Shown: positions 28,108 through 38,578, counted from the first letter of the stretch. The stretch is DNA of 64,000 nucleotides from Eubacteriaceae bacterium (GCA_902363805.1 CABJBF010000001.1:1-64000); one strand, 5' to 3'. Notes: generated by a model not told the origin, from the letters alone. Numbers and translations: made by a program.

Positions 28108-29556
28108 TTAACGGTTACGTCTTCTTTTTGAAGCTCTTACTGCATTTAAATGGTCCATTTTCTTCTTAAAGAAGATAATAATTACTGCTAAAATAAGTAA
28201 AATTACTGCAATAATTATAATTTTAAATATAGCTGAACTAAATTTAAAGTGAGACTTTGATACAGTTTCTTTTTTAGTTGTCTTTTTAGTTGTGTCTTTG
28301 TCAGAAACTTTTGAAGAATTATTTGAATTTTCAGAATCTACAGAAGTTTCTGTGTCAACTGTAGTCGATTCTTCAGGAGTAACAGTGGCATTAACACTTA
28401 TTTTATTTGACACTTCACTATACAAAACAGGAGCAGTTCCAATTGTATGATCTCCATATGAGTAAGAAATCGTAGCAACGGTATTGTTGTCGTCAGAACT
28501 ATCCTCGTTTAAAGTAATAGTAGAAGTTGTATCAGCAAAATTAGCATCTTTTGGAAGTACAACTACAGCATCTTTAGATAATGATAATCTGTGAAGCTTA
28601 GTTTTAAATATAGAATCAAAATTGTTAGTAAATGTTGATTTGTTTTCAAATCTAGTATCATTTTCAGATACATTTGTCAATTTAAAATTCTTAAATCCAA
28701 AGTCTAATAAAGCTGTTGTATCCACATAGGAATTTGTACCAGGCGAATTAAGAACAACAGTAATAAGAGTCATGCCGTCTCTTTGAGCACTTGTTACTAA
28801 AGTTGTTCCGGATTCATTTACAAAACCGGTCTTACCACCAATGATTCCGTCATAATGGAAGGAATTCCATGGCTGAACCATCTGATGACGCTGACTTATA
28901 GTAAGAGGTTCTTTTCGCTTGTTATCTGTAGGTAGTGTATAACTTGAGGAATTAATAATTTCTCTAAATACCGGATATTGTAATGCTGCCTGCATAATCT
29001 TTGCCATATCGTAAGCGGTTACATAATGTTTTTTATTAAAAAGTCCACATGCATTTGCAAAATGAGCATCATTTGCACCAGCCTGTTTAGCTCGTTTATT
29101 CATTAATTTGGCAAATTCTTCAATACTTCCGCTAACATGTTCTGCTAAAGCAGAGGCTACTTCATTAGCGGATTGCAACATTAATGCATATAAACAATCT
29201 TTAACACTCATTTCTTCACCAACGACAGCTCCAATATTGGCTGCTTCAGGCTCAAGAGTGTCAATAGCGCTCTGTGAAAATGTAACAGTATCATCAAGAT
29301 TACAATTTTCAATGGTAAGTAATGCTGTCATGATTTTAGTGATACTGGCTGGATACATTTTCTGATGGCATTTCTTATCGAAAAGTACTGAACCGGTAGA
29401 GGCATCAATCATTACGGCAGTTTCGGCAACTAATCCCGGTCCACTAGGCCAGGAAACAGTGTCTGCACTTACAACAGAGTTACTATTATATGAACAAAAG
29501 CCAAATGATGTTACCGTAATAACAATCATCATGACCATAGATAATATACGTTTCAT
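28108..29556 (-). CDS. dacA: serine-type D-Ala-D-Ala carboxypeptidase (DacA/DacF type)
   Basis: It trims the terminal D-Ala from peptidoglycan stem peptides outside the membrane. The 482-aa product has an N-terminal signal peptide (about 1-31, cleavage near VSA), the PBP motifs SITK (S71, K74), SAN (129-131) and KTG (242-244), a C-terminal beta domain, a Ser/Thr-rich linker (about 390-435), one membrane segment (about 440-462) and a basic tail KRRRNR. The true transmembrane anchor replaces the usual amphipathic helix of PBP5. It is followed by the recombinase-like gene on the same strand. Confidence 0.9.
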   Translation of the reverse strand: MKRILSMVMMIVITVTSFGFCSYNSNSVVSADTVSWPSGPGLVAETAVMIDASTGSVLFDKKCHQKMYPASITKIMTALLTIENCNLDDTVTFSQSAIDTLEPEAANIGAVVGEEMSVKDCLYALMLQSANEVASALAEHVSGSIEEFAKLMNKRAKQAGANDAHFANACGLFNKKHYVTAYDMAKIMQAALQYPVFREIINSSSYTLPTDNKRKEPLTISQRHQMVQPWNSFHYDGIIGGKTGFVNESGTTLVTSAQRDGMTLITVVLNSPGTNSYVDTTALLDFGFKNFKLTNVSENDTRFENKSTFTNNFDSIFKTKLHRLSLSKDAVVVLPKDANFADTTSTITLNEDSSDDNNTVATISYSYGDHTIGTAPVLYSEVSNKISVNATVTPEESTTVDTETSVDSENSNNSSKVSDKDTTKKTTKKETVSKSHFKFSSAIFKIIIIAVILLILAVIIIFFKKKMDHLNAVRASKRRRNR

Positions 29557-29784
29557 TCTTAATCTCCTATATTTTGATGTTGGTTATAATCTATAATAGT
29601 TTAATAAATGGAAAATTAGTTTAATTAACCTAAATATCATAATATAGTATACAGCAAAATAAATGAATATAAAAGACAAAAAATTCATTAAAACTTAATA
29701 AATATATAATGTCCTATATTGTAAATTCTAATTTATAAATGTGAAAAAAGTATTAATTAAATGTGAAAACTAACTTATAAATAA

Positions 29785-29826
29785 TTAACACGTGGAAATA
29801 GAAAATATCCTATTTTCACGTGTTAA
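29785..29826 (-). terminator. terminator of the A/V-ATPase operon
   Basis: TTAACACGTGGAAATAG (29785-29801) pairs with CTATTTTCACGTGTTAA (29810-29826), starting 17 nt after the subunit D stop. The T-tract is modest. Confidence 0.7.
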
Positions 29827-29843
29827 TATATGAATATTAATTT

Positions 29844-30464
29844 TTATTTTGCGTCAGCTCTAGCTTTTATTACTTTAAGCCTTGTAAATTCTTCTCGCTC
29901 TTTTTCTTCAAGCGCATTAGAAATTGTTTTAACAAGTCCTTCATATGTTGGAATTGTTATATTCTTTAGAGCATTTGCTCTTTTTTGCGTTTTCTTAATA
30001 TTATAAGCAAGTCGGTAAGCTGAATTTTCAATCATCGAAAGTCTGATTGTTAAATCCTTTACTTTTTCAAAACAAGTTTTTGCCTTGTCTAGAGACTCTG
30101 TAGTTCCATAAAAAGAGTAAACAGGATTATGAACAGATTCGTTATTAGTAACAAGAGGAATTTCAGTTCCCATGATACTTCGACTTTTTATTTTTACATC
30201 ATGTTCAAGAGGAACATTAAATGCAAATATTTCAACATTTTGGATTCCAAGTTCGATATTTGCTCTTTCCAAAGCTGTGTAAGCTTCAGTAAATGTTTTA
30301 TCGATATCGTCCTGAATGTCTTTAGCTTTAGCATTTAAATCCATAATTTCACGAACAAGAATATTACGTTTTTTGTCCATTAGTTCAAAGCCCTGTTTCG
30401 CAAGAGCAAGAGAATTTTTTGCGGCTATTAAGTTACCTTTGGTTGGTACTGCATTTAAATCCAT
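29844..30464 (-). CDS. ntpD: A/V-type ATPase subunit D (central stalk)
   Basis: This is the rotor shaft inside the A3B3 head. The 206-aa, largely coiled-coil product starts MDLNAVPTKGNLIAAKNSLALAKQGFELMDKKRNIL, the typical D-subunit signature, and ends with a second long helix (RANALKNITIPTYEGLVKTI). ATG follows AGGAGG. It is the last gene of the ATPase operon, 23 nt after ntpB. Confidence 0.95.
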   Translation of the reverse strand: MDLNAVPTKGNLIAAKNSLALAKQGFELMDKKRNILVREIMDLNAKAKDIQDDIDKTFTEAYTALERANIELGIQNVEIFAFNVPLEHDVKIKSRSIMGTEIPLVTNNESVHNPVYSFYGTTESLDKAKTCFEKVKDLTIRLSMIENSAYRLAYNIKKTQKRANALKNITIPTYEGLVKTISNALEEKEREEFTRLKVIKARADAK

Positions 30465-30487
30465 AAAAAACCTCCTTGTTTGAAAAA

Positions 30488-31903
30488 TTAAAGTGAATCA
30501 GAATCTTCTTCGTCATCATTTAAAGATACACTATCGTAATATTTCTCAAGAATCTTTGTATCAATTCTATCAAGTTCTTTCTTAGGAAGAAGATGTAATA
30601 ACTTCCAACCTAAATCTAGTGTTTCTTCAATAGTTCTATTTACATTTGGTCCCTGACCAACAAATTGCTGCTCGAAAGCTTTACCAAATTCAAGATATTT
30701 TTTATCTGTAGGTGATAATTCATCTTCACCAATTACTGATGCTAGAGCTCTGGCATCACCAACTTTTGCGTAAGATGAGAATAACTGGTTAGCAACATCC
30801 TGATGATCTTCTCTTGTAAATCCTTTACCGATACCATCCTTCATCAAACGTGAAAGGGAAGGTAATACATTAATTGGAGGGTAGAGTGACTGTCCGTTTA
30901 ATGAACGGTCTAAAACTATCTGACCTTCTGTAATGTAACCTGTTAAGTCAGGTATAGGATGTGTTATGTCATCGTTAGGCATTGTAAGAATAGGAATTTG
31001 AGTTACGCTACCTTTTGCTCCTTCAACAATACCTGCCCTTTCATATATAGTTGCGAGTTCACTGTATAAGTATCCGGGATAACCTTTTCTTGAAGGAATC
31101 TCACCCTTTGAAGATGAAACTTCACGCATAGCTTCTGCAAATGATGTCATATCAGTTAAAACAACTAAGATATGCATATTTTTTTCGTATGCAAGATATT
31201 CTGCAACAGTTAAAGCAACCTTTGGGGTTATCAAACGTTCTACAACAGGGTCATTTGCCAAATTTAAGAACATTACAACGTGTTCAGAAGCTCCGCTTTC
31301 TTCAAATGTTTTCTGGAAAAATTCAGCAACATCGTGTTTTACACCCATTGCAGCAAAGACAACTGCAAATTCTTCATCAACATCATCACCAAGAGATGAC
31401 TGATTAACAATCTGTGCAGCTAACTGATCATGAGGTAAACCATTTCCGGAGAATATAGGAAGTTTCTGTCCTCTAATCAATGTTGTTAAACCGTCAATAG
31501 CTGAAATACCTGTTCTAATATAGTTTCTTGGATATTCACGGGAAACCGGATTAAGTGGTTTTCCGTTTACATCTCTCTTTTCCTCAGCAACGATTGGACC
31601 AAGACCATCAATAGGCTGGCCAATTCCGTTGAAAGTTCTTCCTAAAATATCAGGTGATAAGGCTATTTCCATAGGGTGTCCGGTTAATTTTGTATGTGTA
31701 TTGGAAAGGGACATTCCTTCTGAACCTTCAAATACCTGTATAACTGCTTTATCTTCGTAAATTTCAATAATACGACCGAGACGTTTCTCGGCACCGTCAT
31801 TCATTGAAAATTCTACTATTTCATCGTAAGCCGCATCTTTTACACCTTCAAGTGCAATAAGAGGACCATTAATTTCGCTTAAACCTAAATATTCTATTGC
31901 CAT
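30488..31903 (-). CDS. ntpB: A/V-type ATPase subunit B (regulatory)
   Basis: This is the non-catalytic nucleotide-site subunit of the A3B3 head. The 471-aa product has blocks [47 protein letters not shown], where the P-loop is replaced by SGNGLPHD as expected, then AMGVKHD and [13 protein letters not shown]. The C-terminus is acidic. It is 12 nt after ntpA with an AGGAGG SD. Confidence 0.97.
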   Translation of the reverse strand: MAIEYLGLSEINGPLIALEGVKDAAYDEIVEFSMNDGAEKRLGRIIEIYEDKAVIQVFEGSEGMSLSNTHTKLTGHPMEIALSPDILGRTFNGIGQPIDGLGPIVAEEKRDVNGKPLNPVSREYPRNYIRTGISAIDGLTTLIRGQKLPIFSGNGLPHDQLAAQIVNQSSLGDDVDEEFAVVFAAMGVKHDVAEFFQKTFEESGASEHVVMFLNLANDPVVERLITPKVALTVAEYLAYEKNMHILVVLTDMTSFAEAMREVSSSKGEIPSRKGYPGYLYSELATIYERAGIVEGAKGSVTQIPILTMPNDDITHPIPDLTGYITEGQIVLDRSLNGQSLYPPINVLPSLSRLMKDGIGKGFTREDHQDVANQLFSSYAKVGDARALASVIGEDELSPTDKKYLEFGKAFEQQFVGQGPNVNRTIEETLDLGWKLLHLLPKKELDRIDTKILEKYYDSVSLNDDEEDSDSL

Positions 31904-31915
31904 TTTGGTACCTCC

Positions 31916-33682
31916 TTATGCATGCCTAGCCATGATTGATGCATAGTAATCATCAATTTCATGCTTATAATCATCAAATTTTTCAAGTTCATTATTTGCA
32001 ACATCATATTTGATAGAAATAATTTTTTCAAACATATTGTTTTCCTTTAATACTGATACAGGAATTCCAAGATTAATAATCTCAAAAGCCTTATCATTTA
32101 AATAAAGGATAAGTTGCATCATTTTTAGCTGCTTTTCAAGAGGTACACATGTATCTTCAGCATGGAATGCGTTCTGCTGTAAAAATCCTAAACGTATAAC
32201 TCTGGCTATTTCGAGAATAAGCTTTTGGTCATCCGGAAGTACGTCACTACCAATAAGTTTTACAATTTCCATCAATTCGCTTTCTTTATTTAAAATAGCT
32301 AAAATTCTGTTTCTGCAGTTTACAAAATCAGGACCTACATTTGTGTTGTACCAGTCTGCAAGATCATTTACATATTCACTATAACTTGTAAGCCAGTGAA
32401 TAGCAGGGAAGTGCCTTGCATAAGCTAATGATTTATCAAGTCCCCAGAAACATCTAACGAAACGTTTTGTATTCTGTGTTACAGGTTCTGAGAAGTCACC
32501 ACCCTGAGGAGAAACAGCTCCGATAATTGAAACAGAACCTTCTGTTCCGTTAAGGTTTTCCATATAACCTGCTCTTTCATAGAATGCTGAAAGTCGGCTT
32601 GCAAGATATGCAGGGAAACCTTCTTCTGCAGGCATTTCTTCCAAACGGCCTGAAAGTTCTCTTAAGGCTTCAGCCCATCTAGATGTAGAATCGGCCATTA
32701 TAGCAACATCGTAACCCATATCTCTGTAGTATTCCGCAAGAGTTAAACCAGTGTAAATACTAGCTTCTCTGGCAGCAACAGGCATGTTAGATGTATTTGC
32801 AATTAATGTTGTTCTGTCCATCAATGGATTTCCTGAACGAGGATCTACTAATTCTGAAAATTCATCAAGAACCTGTGTCATTTCGTTTCCACGTTCACCA
32901 CATCCGATGTAAATAATAATGTCGGCATTTGCCCATTTTGCAATCTGATGCTGAGTCATTGTTTTTCCTGTACCAAAACCACCCGGAATAGCGGCTGTAC
33001 CACCTTTGGCAATAGGGAAGAGAGTATCAAGAATTCTCTGACCTGTTACAAGTGGCTGGCTGGCAGGATAACGTTTATTAATAGGACGAGGTGTACGAAT
33101 TGGCCATTTCTGAGTAAGAGTCAATTCTAATTCTTCACCATTGTCTTTCTTTATTACTGCTATAGTTTCGTTTATTGTATAAGGACCATCATCTACAACG
33201 CTAATAACTGTTCCAGAAATATAAGGGGGTACCATTGATTTATGTAAAATGGCTTTTGTTTCCTGAACTTCTGCTATAACTGTACCACCGGATACATAAT
33301 CACCCGGTTTAATTGTAACGTGAACATCCCATTTTTTTGTTGTATCAAGAGAATCAACACTAACACCACGGCTGATGAATGCGCCTGATTTTTCTCTGAT
33401 TTTACTTAAAGGTCTTTCAATACCATCAAAAATATTGTTTAAGATTCCTGGTGCAAGAGTAACAAAGATTGCAGTTCCAGTTCCATAAACTAATTCGCCC
33501 GGTTTAAGACCACTAGTTTCTTCGTATACCTGAACGGTAGTCATTTCAGATGTAAGACCAATGATTTCGCCAACAAGTTTTTCTTCGCTTACGTAAACCA
33601 TTTCACCCATCTGAAAATCGGTCTTTCCTTTTATATAAACTACAGGACCGTTAATACCGTATATCTTTCCTGTTTTTACCAT
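31916..33682 (-). CDS. ntpA: A/V-type ATPase subunit A (catalytic)
   Basis: This is the catalytic subunit that couples ATP hydrolysis or synthesis to ion flow. The 588-aa product has Walker A GGFGTGKT (about 230-237), the CGERGNEM block, Walker B region (VAIMADSTSRWAEALRE), the non-homologous insertion typical of A subunits, and SIIGAVSPQGGDFSEPV. GGAGG SD. It follows ntpE by 11 nt. Confidence 0.97.
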   Translation of the reverse strand: MVKTGKIYGINGPVVYIKGKTDFQMGEMVYVSEEKLVGEIIGLTSEMTTVQVYEETSGLKPGELVYGTGTAIFVTLAPGILNNIFDGIERPLSKIREKSGAFISRGVSVDSLDTTKKWDVHVTIKPGDYVSGGTVIAEVQETKAILHKSMVPPYISGTVISVVDDGPYTINETIAVIKKDNGEELELTLTQKWPIRTPRPINKRYPASQPLVTGQRILDTLFPIAKGGTAAIPGGFGTGKTMTQHQIAKWANADIIIYIGCGERGNEMTQVLDEFSELVDPRSGNPLMDRTTLIANTSNMPVAAREASIYTGLTLAEYYRDMGYDVAIMADSTSRWAEALRELSGRLEEMPAEEGFPAYLASRLSAFYERAGYMENLNGTEGSVSIIGAVSPQGGDFSEPVTQNTKRFVRCFWGLDKSLAYARHFPAIHWLTSYSEYVNDLADWYNTNVGPDFVNCRNRILAILNKESELMEIVKLIGSDVLPDDQKLILEIARVIRLGFLQQNAFHAEDTCVPLEKQLKMMQLILYLNDKAFEIINLGIPVSVLKENNMFEKIISIKYDVANNELEKFDDYKHEIDDYYASIMARHA

Positions 33683-33693
33683 CTGGCTGCCTC

Positions 33694-34266
33694 CTAAATT
33701 GAAATCGTAAACTTTTCCTGCTCCTCAGCAAGCTTTGTTTTAAAAGAATTGTCAACTAACATATTTTTATCTGAAATAATAGCTTTACAACCACCAATAA
33801 AAGGAACAGTGCTTATTTTAATATCGGCACCTGTTTGACTTTGTAAATCAGATAATAAAGATTTGTCACTTGAATCAATATAAAATTCTACTGTAGTATC
33901 ATTAAAATCTGAAGATATTTTGTTGATTTGTGATATAAGTTCCTTTTTATATTCTTCTGTTTTCTTATAAGCGTTCAATTTTTCAACAACTGCTGAAAAA
34001 ATTTGAGATTTCAGCTTGTTTTGGTGTAATGTAACAGTTCTACGAACTTCAGCCTGAACTTTTGAAAGTTCTCTTTTAACTTCAAGTCTCACCGCATTTA
34101 GTTTTGCGCTTTCAACGGACTTAGATTCTAAAAGTGCTGTTTCTTTATGTTTTTCAAACTGTTCATCAAGAGACTGTTTGTAAGCTGTTAGTATATCATT
34201 ACTTTTAGCGGATGCATTATCCAGGGAGACATTTTTAAAATGTTCCATTTTTTCTTCTATTGTCAT
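33694..34266 (-). CDS. ntpE: A/V-type ATPase subunit E (peripheral stalk)
   Basis: The 190-aa product has an N-terminal long charged helix (about 1-105) that should pair with the G/H subunit as peripheral stalk, and a globular C-terminal domain (TVPFIGGCKAIISDKNMLVDNSFKTKL) that caps the head. The SD is poor. It lies between subunits F and A, 16 nt after F. Confidence 0.9.
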   Translation of the reverse strand: MTIEEKMEHFKNVSLDNASAKSNDILTAYKQSLDEQFEKHKETALLESKSVESAKLNAVRLEVKRELSKVQAEVRRTVTLHQNKLKSQIFSAVVEKLNAYKKTEEYKKELISQINKISSDFNDTTVEFYIDSSDKSLLSDLQSQTGADIKISTVPFIGGCKAIISDKNMLVDNSFKTKLAEEQEKFTISI

Positions 34267-34282
34267 GCTAAGCCCACACTTT

Positions 34283-34591
34283 CTATATTTTTATTCCGAT
34301 AGCTTCATTAATATATGCTGTAATGAAATCCGGACGACGGCCTGAACCGTGGCGGTCAGGAATTTCCAGCAACAAAGGAAACGTACGGTTTAATTTAATA
34401 TCATCAACAATCTCAGGAATTTCTTTTCCAAGCTTTTCTGTCATTAAGATAATTCCAATATCTTTTTGAGAAAGAACTTCGTCTAAAGCCTGCTTAATTT
34501 CCTGCTTTTCGTGAACAACAACTCCATCAATTCCTGCAAGACGCATTCCTGTAAGAGTGTCCACGTTATCACTAATGAGAAACATTCTCAT
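34283..34591 (-). CDS. ntpF: A/V-type ATPase subunit F
   Basis: The 102-aa product has the Rossmann-like F-subunit fold: MRMFLISDNVDTLTGMRLAGIDGVVV, then IGIILMTEKLG and the C-terminal segment FPLLLEIPDRHGSGRRPDFITAYINEAIGIKI. It binds subunit D in the central stalk. AGGAGG SD before ATG. Confidence 0.93.
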   Translation of the reverse strand: MRMFLISDNVDTLTGMRLAGIDGVVVHEKQEIKQALDEVLSQKDIGIILMTEKLGKEIPEIVDDIKLNRTFPLLLEIPDRHGSGRRPDFITAYINEAIGIKI

Positions 34592-34633
34592 AATTTGTTC
34601 CTCCTATCTGTGTAAGTGTTAAAGTTGTATGAT

Positions 34634-35059
34634 TTATAATGCACCTAAAATCATGAATGCGATAATTAATCCGTAAAGAGCAATACCTTCTGCAAGACCT
34701 GCAAAGATAAGTGCTTTACCAAATACGCTTCCATCTTCACTAATTGCTCCAAGAGCAGCACTTGATGCACTTGCTACTGCGATACCACCGCCAATACCTG
34801 AGCTACCAACTGCTAATGCAGCTGCGATGTATCCAAGACCTGAACCTAATGATAAGCTGGCAGTAGTTGTTTCAGCAGCACTTGCTGTCTGAGCAAACAT
34901 AACAACAGTTGATAAAACTAATAAACCGAAAAATCCAACAACGTTTATTGCTAATGATTTTTTAAAGCGGCCTCTGCTCTTCTCACCAACAAAGTAAGCT
35001 ACCATAGGTACGATAATTGATAAAGTTAATGCGATAAATAATGTGACTTTTAATAACAT
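34634..35059 (-). CDS. ntpK: A/V-type ATPase subunit K (membrane c-ring)
   Basis: This is the ion-carrying ring subunit. The 141-aa product has four hydrophobic segments. The C-terminal half (about 75-141) is a classical glycine-rich hairpin with the single membrane carboxylate in GLAEGIALYG (E125). The N-terminal pair (about 5-27 and 38-58) has no acidic residue and ends in an AQTASAAET stretch that looks like a signal-peptidase site. No Gln is present in the third segment where Na+-binding rings often have one, so ion specificity is open. AGGAGG SD. Confidence 0.93.
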   Translation of the reverse strand: MLLKVTLFIALTLSIIVPMVAYFVGEKSRGRFKKSLAINVVGFFGLLVLSTVVMFAQTASAAETTTASLSLGSGLGYIAAALAVGSSGIGGGIAVASASSAALGAISEDGSVFGKALIFAGLAEGIALYGLIIAFMILGAL

Positions 35060-35071
35060 ATTTTTGTCCTC

Positions 35072-37006
35072 CTAGTGTTTAATATTTTTTGAATAAGGTT
35101 TAAATTCCTTACCGGAACCTGAATAAAAACGGCCAAACAATTCATAGTATTCAAGACGCAATCCCTGAATTGCTACAACAAGGCCTTCCATACCACATAC
35201 GAAAATGTTACCAAGAATTAAAACTAAGATATTTGGTGAACCTCCGTCTGTAGCTCCTGCTAATGTTAAAACTACTTCCATCATGGCACCGTGGCTGATT
35301 GCAAACGCACCGACACGAAGGAATGATAATGTATTTGAAAAATAGTTTAACAACATCTCAAAAAGTTCAAAGAATCCTTCAACAAAATACATTGCTGCTG
35401 ATTCAGGAAATAACTTTTTGTTCTTTTGTACAAGATTTACTATAGGTGTCTTTAATGCAATTAGAATTAATGGAATGACGAACATTATTACAAGAACGAT
35501 AGTTCCTGGAAGAGAATGTCCTGACATGTATAAAATAACTACAGCCATTAACGATGCATAAAATATAAGACCTGTAAGACCGTTAGGTCCTATAAGTAAA
35601 TCTGCATATTTTTTATTTTTGAAAGCATTTACCATATTAATAATCATTGTTATGAGTATTAAGAATACACCAAATAATATGGCAGCTACAAAAACTGTGT
35701 TAAATGAACCAACTATAGGCAAATTCATTTTACTTGTTCTTGGATTAACCCATATTTGAGGAATTACACCCTCAAATCCAAATACACTTCCGTATAATAA
35801 TCCAAATATAGCGGAAGTAAATCCTGCTGCTGATAAAATAGCGGCTAAAGGAATCTTCTTTATCAGGTATACAATTAAGCCTATGGCAAATATGCATAAT
35901 CCCTGTCCTAAATCACCAAACATTGCACCAAAAAGAAGTGAATAAGTTATTGCTACAAAAATAGTAGGATCAAATTCGCCGTATTTTGGTAAACCGTACA
36001 TTTTAACGTACATTTCAAATGGTTTTGCAAATTTAGGATTTTTTAATTTTGTAGGTGGAACCTTTGATTCATCAGTTTTATTATCAATCATACAAACAAC
36101 ATTAGGATCATTTTCTGTCTCGGCCTGAAGTGAAAGAGCATCCTTTGTTGCCATCCAACCACAAAGAATATGGAAAACTATGTTAGAATCACGTGTACAT
36201 GCTGCAAGTTTTCTTACATCAAAATTTCCATATGCAATTTCTATTCTGTTGCAGGCAGATAAAACATGAGATTTATTTACCTGAACTAAAGTTGAAATTC
36301 TACTTTCTACAGTTCTTATTTTTTCATCAATTTCTGAAATTGACTTTGCAATATTCATACATGCCTGAGCAGGAGTACCTGAATAATTATCAGGAATTTT
36401 AACCTGTTCAAAATGTAAAGCTTCAAATGATTCATCAACTTTTTTTATTGATATTTCAGGAGCAAAATAAACACCCCATATAAAATCATTGTCAACAAGA
36501 CAATCAATAAAAACAGCGTCAAGATCAGGATTAATAAATGTTTGGAAACTGTCCCACATATCTCTAGGAACACGACCAAAACGGTATTTGATGTAATTCA
36601 TTCCCAAAACCTGTTTTAAGTCGTACTCTAAATTTTTAAAAGGAGAAATACAATCATAATCTTCATTTAATTTATCTTTTCTTATATTGAGAGTATTAAT
36701 TTCTTCTTTTAAATCTTTGATTTGGTCATCAATGTTATTTATTACATTAGTAGCTTCTTCAACACTCATATCGGTTAATGGAGAATTAGCAATGCTTTCA
36801 TCCATTAATTCAAGTAAAGCGTGACTCTTATCTAAAATATCTTTGTATGGATTAGCTTCAACGTATGGAAGTAAATTTCCTGACGAGTTAAGTTCTACTA
36901 ATGCATTTTCAAGTTGTATCTCGTATTTTGATAAATACGTATCAATAACTCTGTCGATATCTGATTTAGGTCCGGCAAGAGTTACAAAACTCATTTGTAC
37001 AATCAC
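35072..37006 (-). CDS. ntpI: A/V-type ATPase subunit I (a-subunit)
   Basis: This is the stator membrane subunit that forms the ion half-channels. The 644-aa product has a roughly 300-residue cytoplasmic N-terminal coiled-coil half and a C-terminal half with 7-8 membrane segments, including the conserved Arg in SFLRVGAFAISHGAMM. The start is GTG 37006, which overlaps the subunit C stop (TAGTG) and has GGGGAG 9 nt upstream; an earlier in-frame ATG (37075) lies inside subunit C. Confidence 0.94.
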   Translation of the reverse strand: MIVQMSFVTLAGPKSDIDRVIDTYLSKYEIQLENALVELNSSGNLLPYVEANPYKDILDKSHALLELMDESIANSPLTDMSVEEATNVINNIDDQIKDLKEEINTLNIRKDKLNEDYDCISPFKNLEYDLKQVLGMNYIKYRFGRVPRDMWDSFQTFINPDLDAVFIDCLVDNDFIWGVYFAPEISIKKVDESFEALHFEQVKIPDNYSGTPAQACMNIAKSISEIDEKIRTVESRISTLVQVNKSHVLSACNRIEIAYGNFDVRKLAACTRDSNIVFHILCGWMATKDALSLQAETENDPNVVCMIDNKTDESKVPPTKLKNPKFAKPFEMYVKMYGLPKYGEFDPTIFVAITYSLLFGAMFGDLGQGLCIFAIGLIVYLIKKIPLAAILSAAGFTSAIFGLLYGSVFGFEGVIPQIWVNPRTSKMNLPIVGSFNTVFVAAILFGVFLILITMIINMVNAFKNKKYADLLIGPNGLTGLIFYASLMAVVILYMSGHSLPGTIVLVIMFVIPLILIALKTPIVNLVQKNKKLFPESAAMYFVEGFFELFEMLLNYFSNTLSFLRVGAFAISHGAMMEVVLTLAGATDGGSPNILVLILGNIFVCGMEGLVVAIQGLRLEYYELFGRFYSGSGKEFKPYSKNIKH

Positions 37007-38058
37007 TAGATACCACTCCCCTTTCCATTTATATATTGTAATGTCTTCTCTGGACTGTATTGATAACGAATACATTCAAGAGCAGTAATGATTTTAGCTG
37101 ATTCAGAGTTTTTCATATGAAAATATCCGTTTATTGCAGCTAATGAATAAGGAGATTCTTTAAAATCTTTAAAAATTATTTCATCCATAATATGATTACA
37201 CTGCTCTTCAAAAGGCATTTTGCTTGTGAAATCAAAGTGTTTTCCATATCTGGTTTTTGATATTAAAGAAATAGTATCCTCAATAGTTGGTGCTTCAACT
37301 ATATTTTTTATTTCTGATTTTTTTAATTTATAATTTACAGGAATTAAAAAAGTATAAATTGAAGCTGATGAAACTGAATAGTAAGATTTGCATCTGTAAA
37401 TCCATAACATATTCAGAAGATCAATACGTGAACCGTATGATTTGGTAATATATGCACATTCTTTTTTAGAATAGGAATCTTTTGCTTCCCATATAGAAGC
37501 AAAATAGAATAAATCCAATCCCATTTCATAGTCAAATAGTGCAGCGTTATCTAAAGTGCTGACCTTAAGAAGTGGTGTATAATAAATAGTACCCTTTAAA
37601 CAATTTATAAATTCTTCCATAGTTGTAGTCTGGGAAAGCTTCTGAGTGTCAATCTTTGAATGCTTCTCAAAATCATTCTCGATTACAGAAATAGAAGTAG
37701 ATTGTCTAGGATCAAGCATTGCCCTCATATATCTTTTAAGCGTCTGAATTTCATATCTCATAAAATAAAGATTGAGATATTTACGCTGCCTTTTCTGAGC
37801 AAAACAATAAATCTTAGAAAAATCAGAATATGTTGAAAAATTAAGTAACCATTCAATCTGTCCACGGTGAATTGTTGAAGGGTCAATATCTGCAAAAAGT
37901 TCTTCATAATAAGGAAGCTTTTGCAGATATGCAAATGCATCTGCCACAGTAGTAAAGTGAGCAAGTTCTTCGTATTGTTCGTTTGTTAGTAATTTACTAT
38001 GCATGGCTTTGATTTTAGTTGTCAAAGCACTGTAAGCTAATAAATTTCCACCTGTCAT
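37006..38058 (-). CDS. ntpC: A/V-type ATPase subunit C
   Basis: This socket connects the c-ring to the central stalk. The 350-aa mostly helical product has family traits: LAYSALTTKIKAMHSKLLTNEQYEEL at the N-terminus, FMRYEIQTLKRYMRAML, and YRCKSYY in the second repeat. A GGAG SD precedes ATG. It shares one base with the subunit I start. Confidence 0.92.
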   Translation of the reverse strand: MTGGNLLAYSALTTKIKAMHSKLLTNEQYEELAHFTTVADAFAYLQKLPYYEELFADIDPSTIHRGQIEWLLNFSTYSDFSKIYCFAQKRQRKYLNLYFMRYEIQTLKRYMRAMLDPRQSTSISVIENDFEKHSKIDTQKLSQTTTMEEFINCLKGTIYYTPLLKVSTLDNAALFDYEMGLDLFYFASIWEAKDSYSKKECAYITKSYGSRIDLLNMLWIYRCKSYYSVSSASIYTFLIPVNYKLKKSEIKNIVEAPTIEDTISLISKTRYGKHFDFTSKMPFEEQCNHIMDEIIFKDFKESPYSLAAINGYFHMKNSESAKIITALECIRYQYSPEKTLQYINGKGSGI

Positions 38059-38062
38059 AGAA

Positions 38063-38386
38063 TCACTCCTTTACAATATGGTTAAATATGGAATCAATCC
38101 ATAAATCTTTGTTAGCAGTGTACATAGAATCTAAAGTTTTTAATGAGGCTTCTGTTTCCTTCTTGAAGTCATCAATAGCGTGCTCGTTTTCAACAAGTAA
38201 AGATTCTTTTAATTGGTTTACCTGCTTGTCGATGCTGCTGGAAAGTTGTTCATCGAATTCTTTAGTCTTTTGCTTAATCATGCTTGCGTAAGCTTCTTTT
38301 TCCTTACGGGTGCTCTCCATAATCTGAGAAGAAGCTCTGTCGATTTTAGTTAAATCCGATATGATTGAATTAATATCATTTACCAT
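38063..38386 (-). CDS. A/V-type ATPase peripheral-stalk coiled-coil subunit (G/H type)
   Basis: The 107-aa, almost wholly helical and highly charged product is the first gene of the ATPase operon and pairs with subunit E. The start is ATG 38386 (MVNDINSII) with AAAGGAGG upstream; an earlier in-frame ATG (38428) lacks an SD. Naming of this subunit differs between systems (NtpF in E. hirae, G or H elsewhere), so no symbol is given. The stop is 4 nt from the subunit C start. Confidence 0.85.
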   Translation of the reverse strand: MVNDINSIISDLTKIDRASSQIMESTRKEKEAYASMIKQKTKEFDEQLSSSIDKQVNQLKESLLVENEHAIDDFKKETEASLKTLDSMYTANKDLWIDSIFNHIVKE

Positions 38387-38485
38387 ATGCAGCCTCCTTT
38401 GTTTAATTAGTATGTATAAAATTCTCATAAATAGACTACCACTTTTTAAATAAAATGCAACAAAAAGAAAAATTCTTAAGAAAAG

Positions 38486-38515
38486 AAAAATGTTTATTTA
38501 TTTTATAAACATTTT
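38486..38515. other. AT hairpin between divergent units
   Basis: AAAATGTTTAT (38487-38497) pairs with ATAAACATTTT (38505-38515) in the gap between the ATPase operon and trmB. On the minus strand it is followed by TTTCTTTTCTT. It may be a small terminator in the ATPase leader or simply an AT palindrome. Confidence 0.4.
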
Positions 38516-38578
38516 ATTATAAAATATTATAAGTTAAGTGCAAAAGTAAATTATAAAATTAAATTTTCGGAGGATAAA

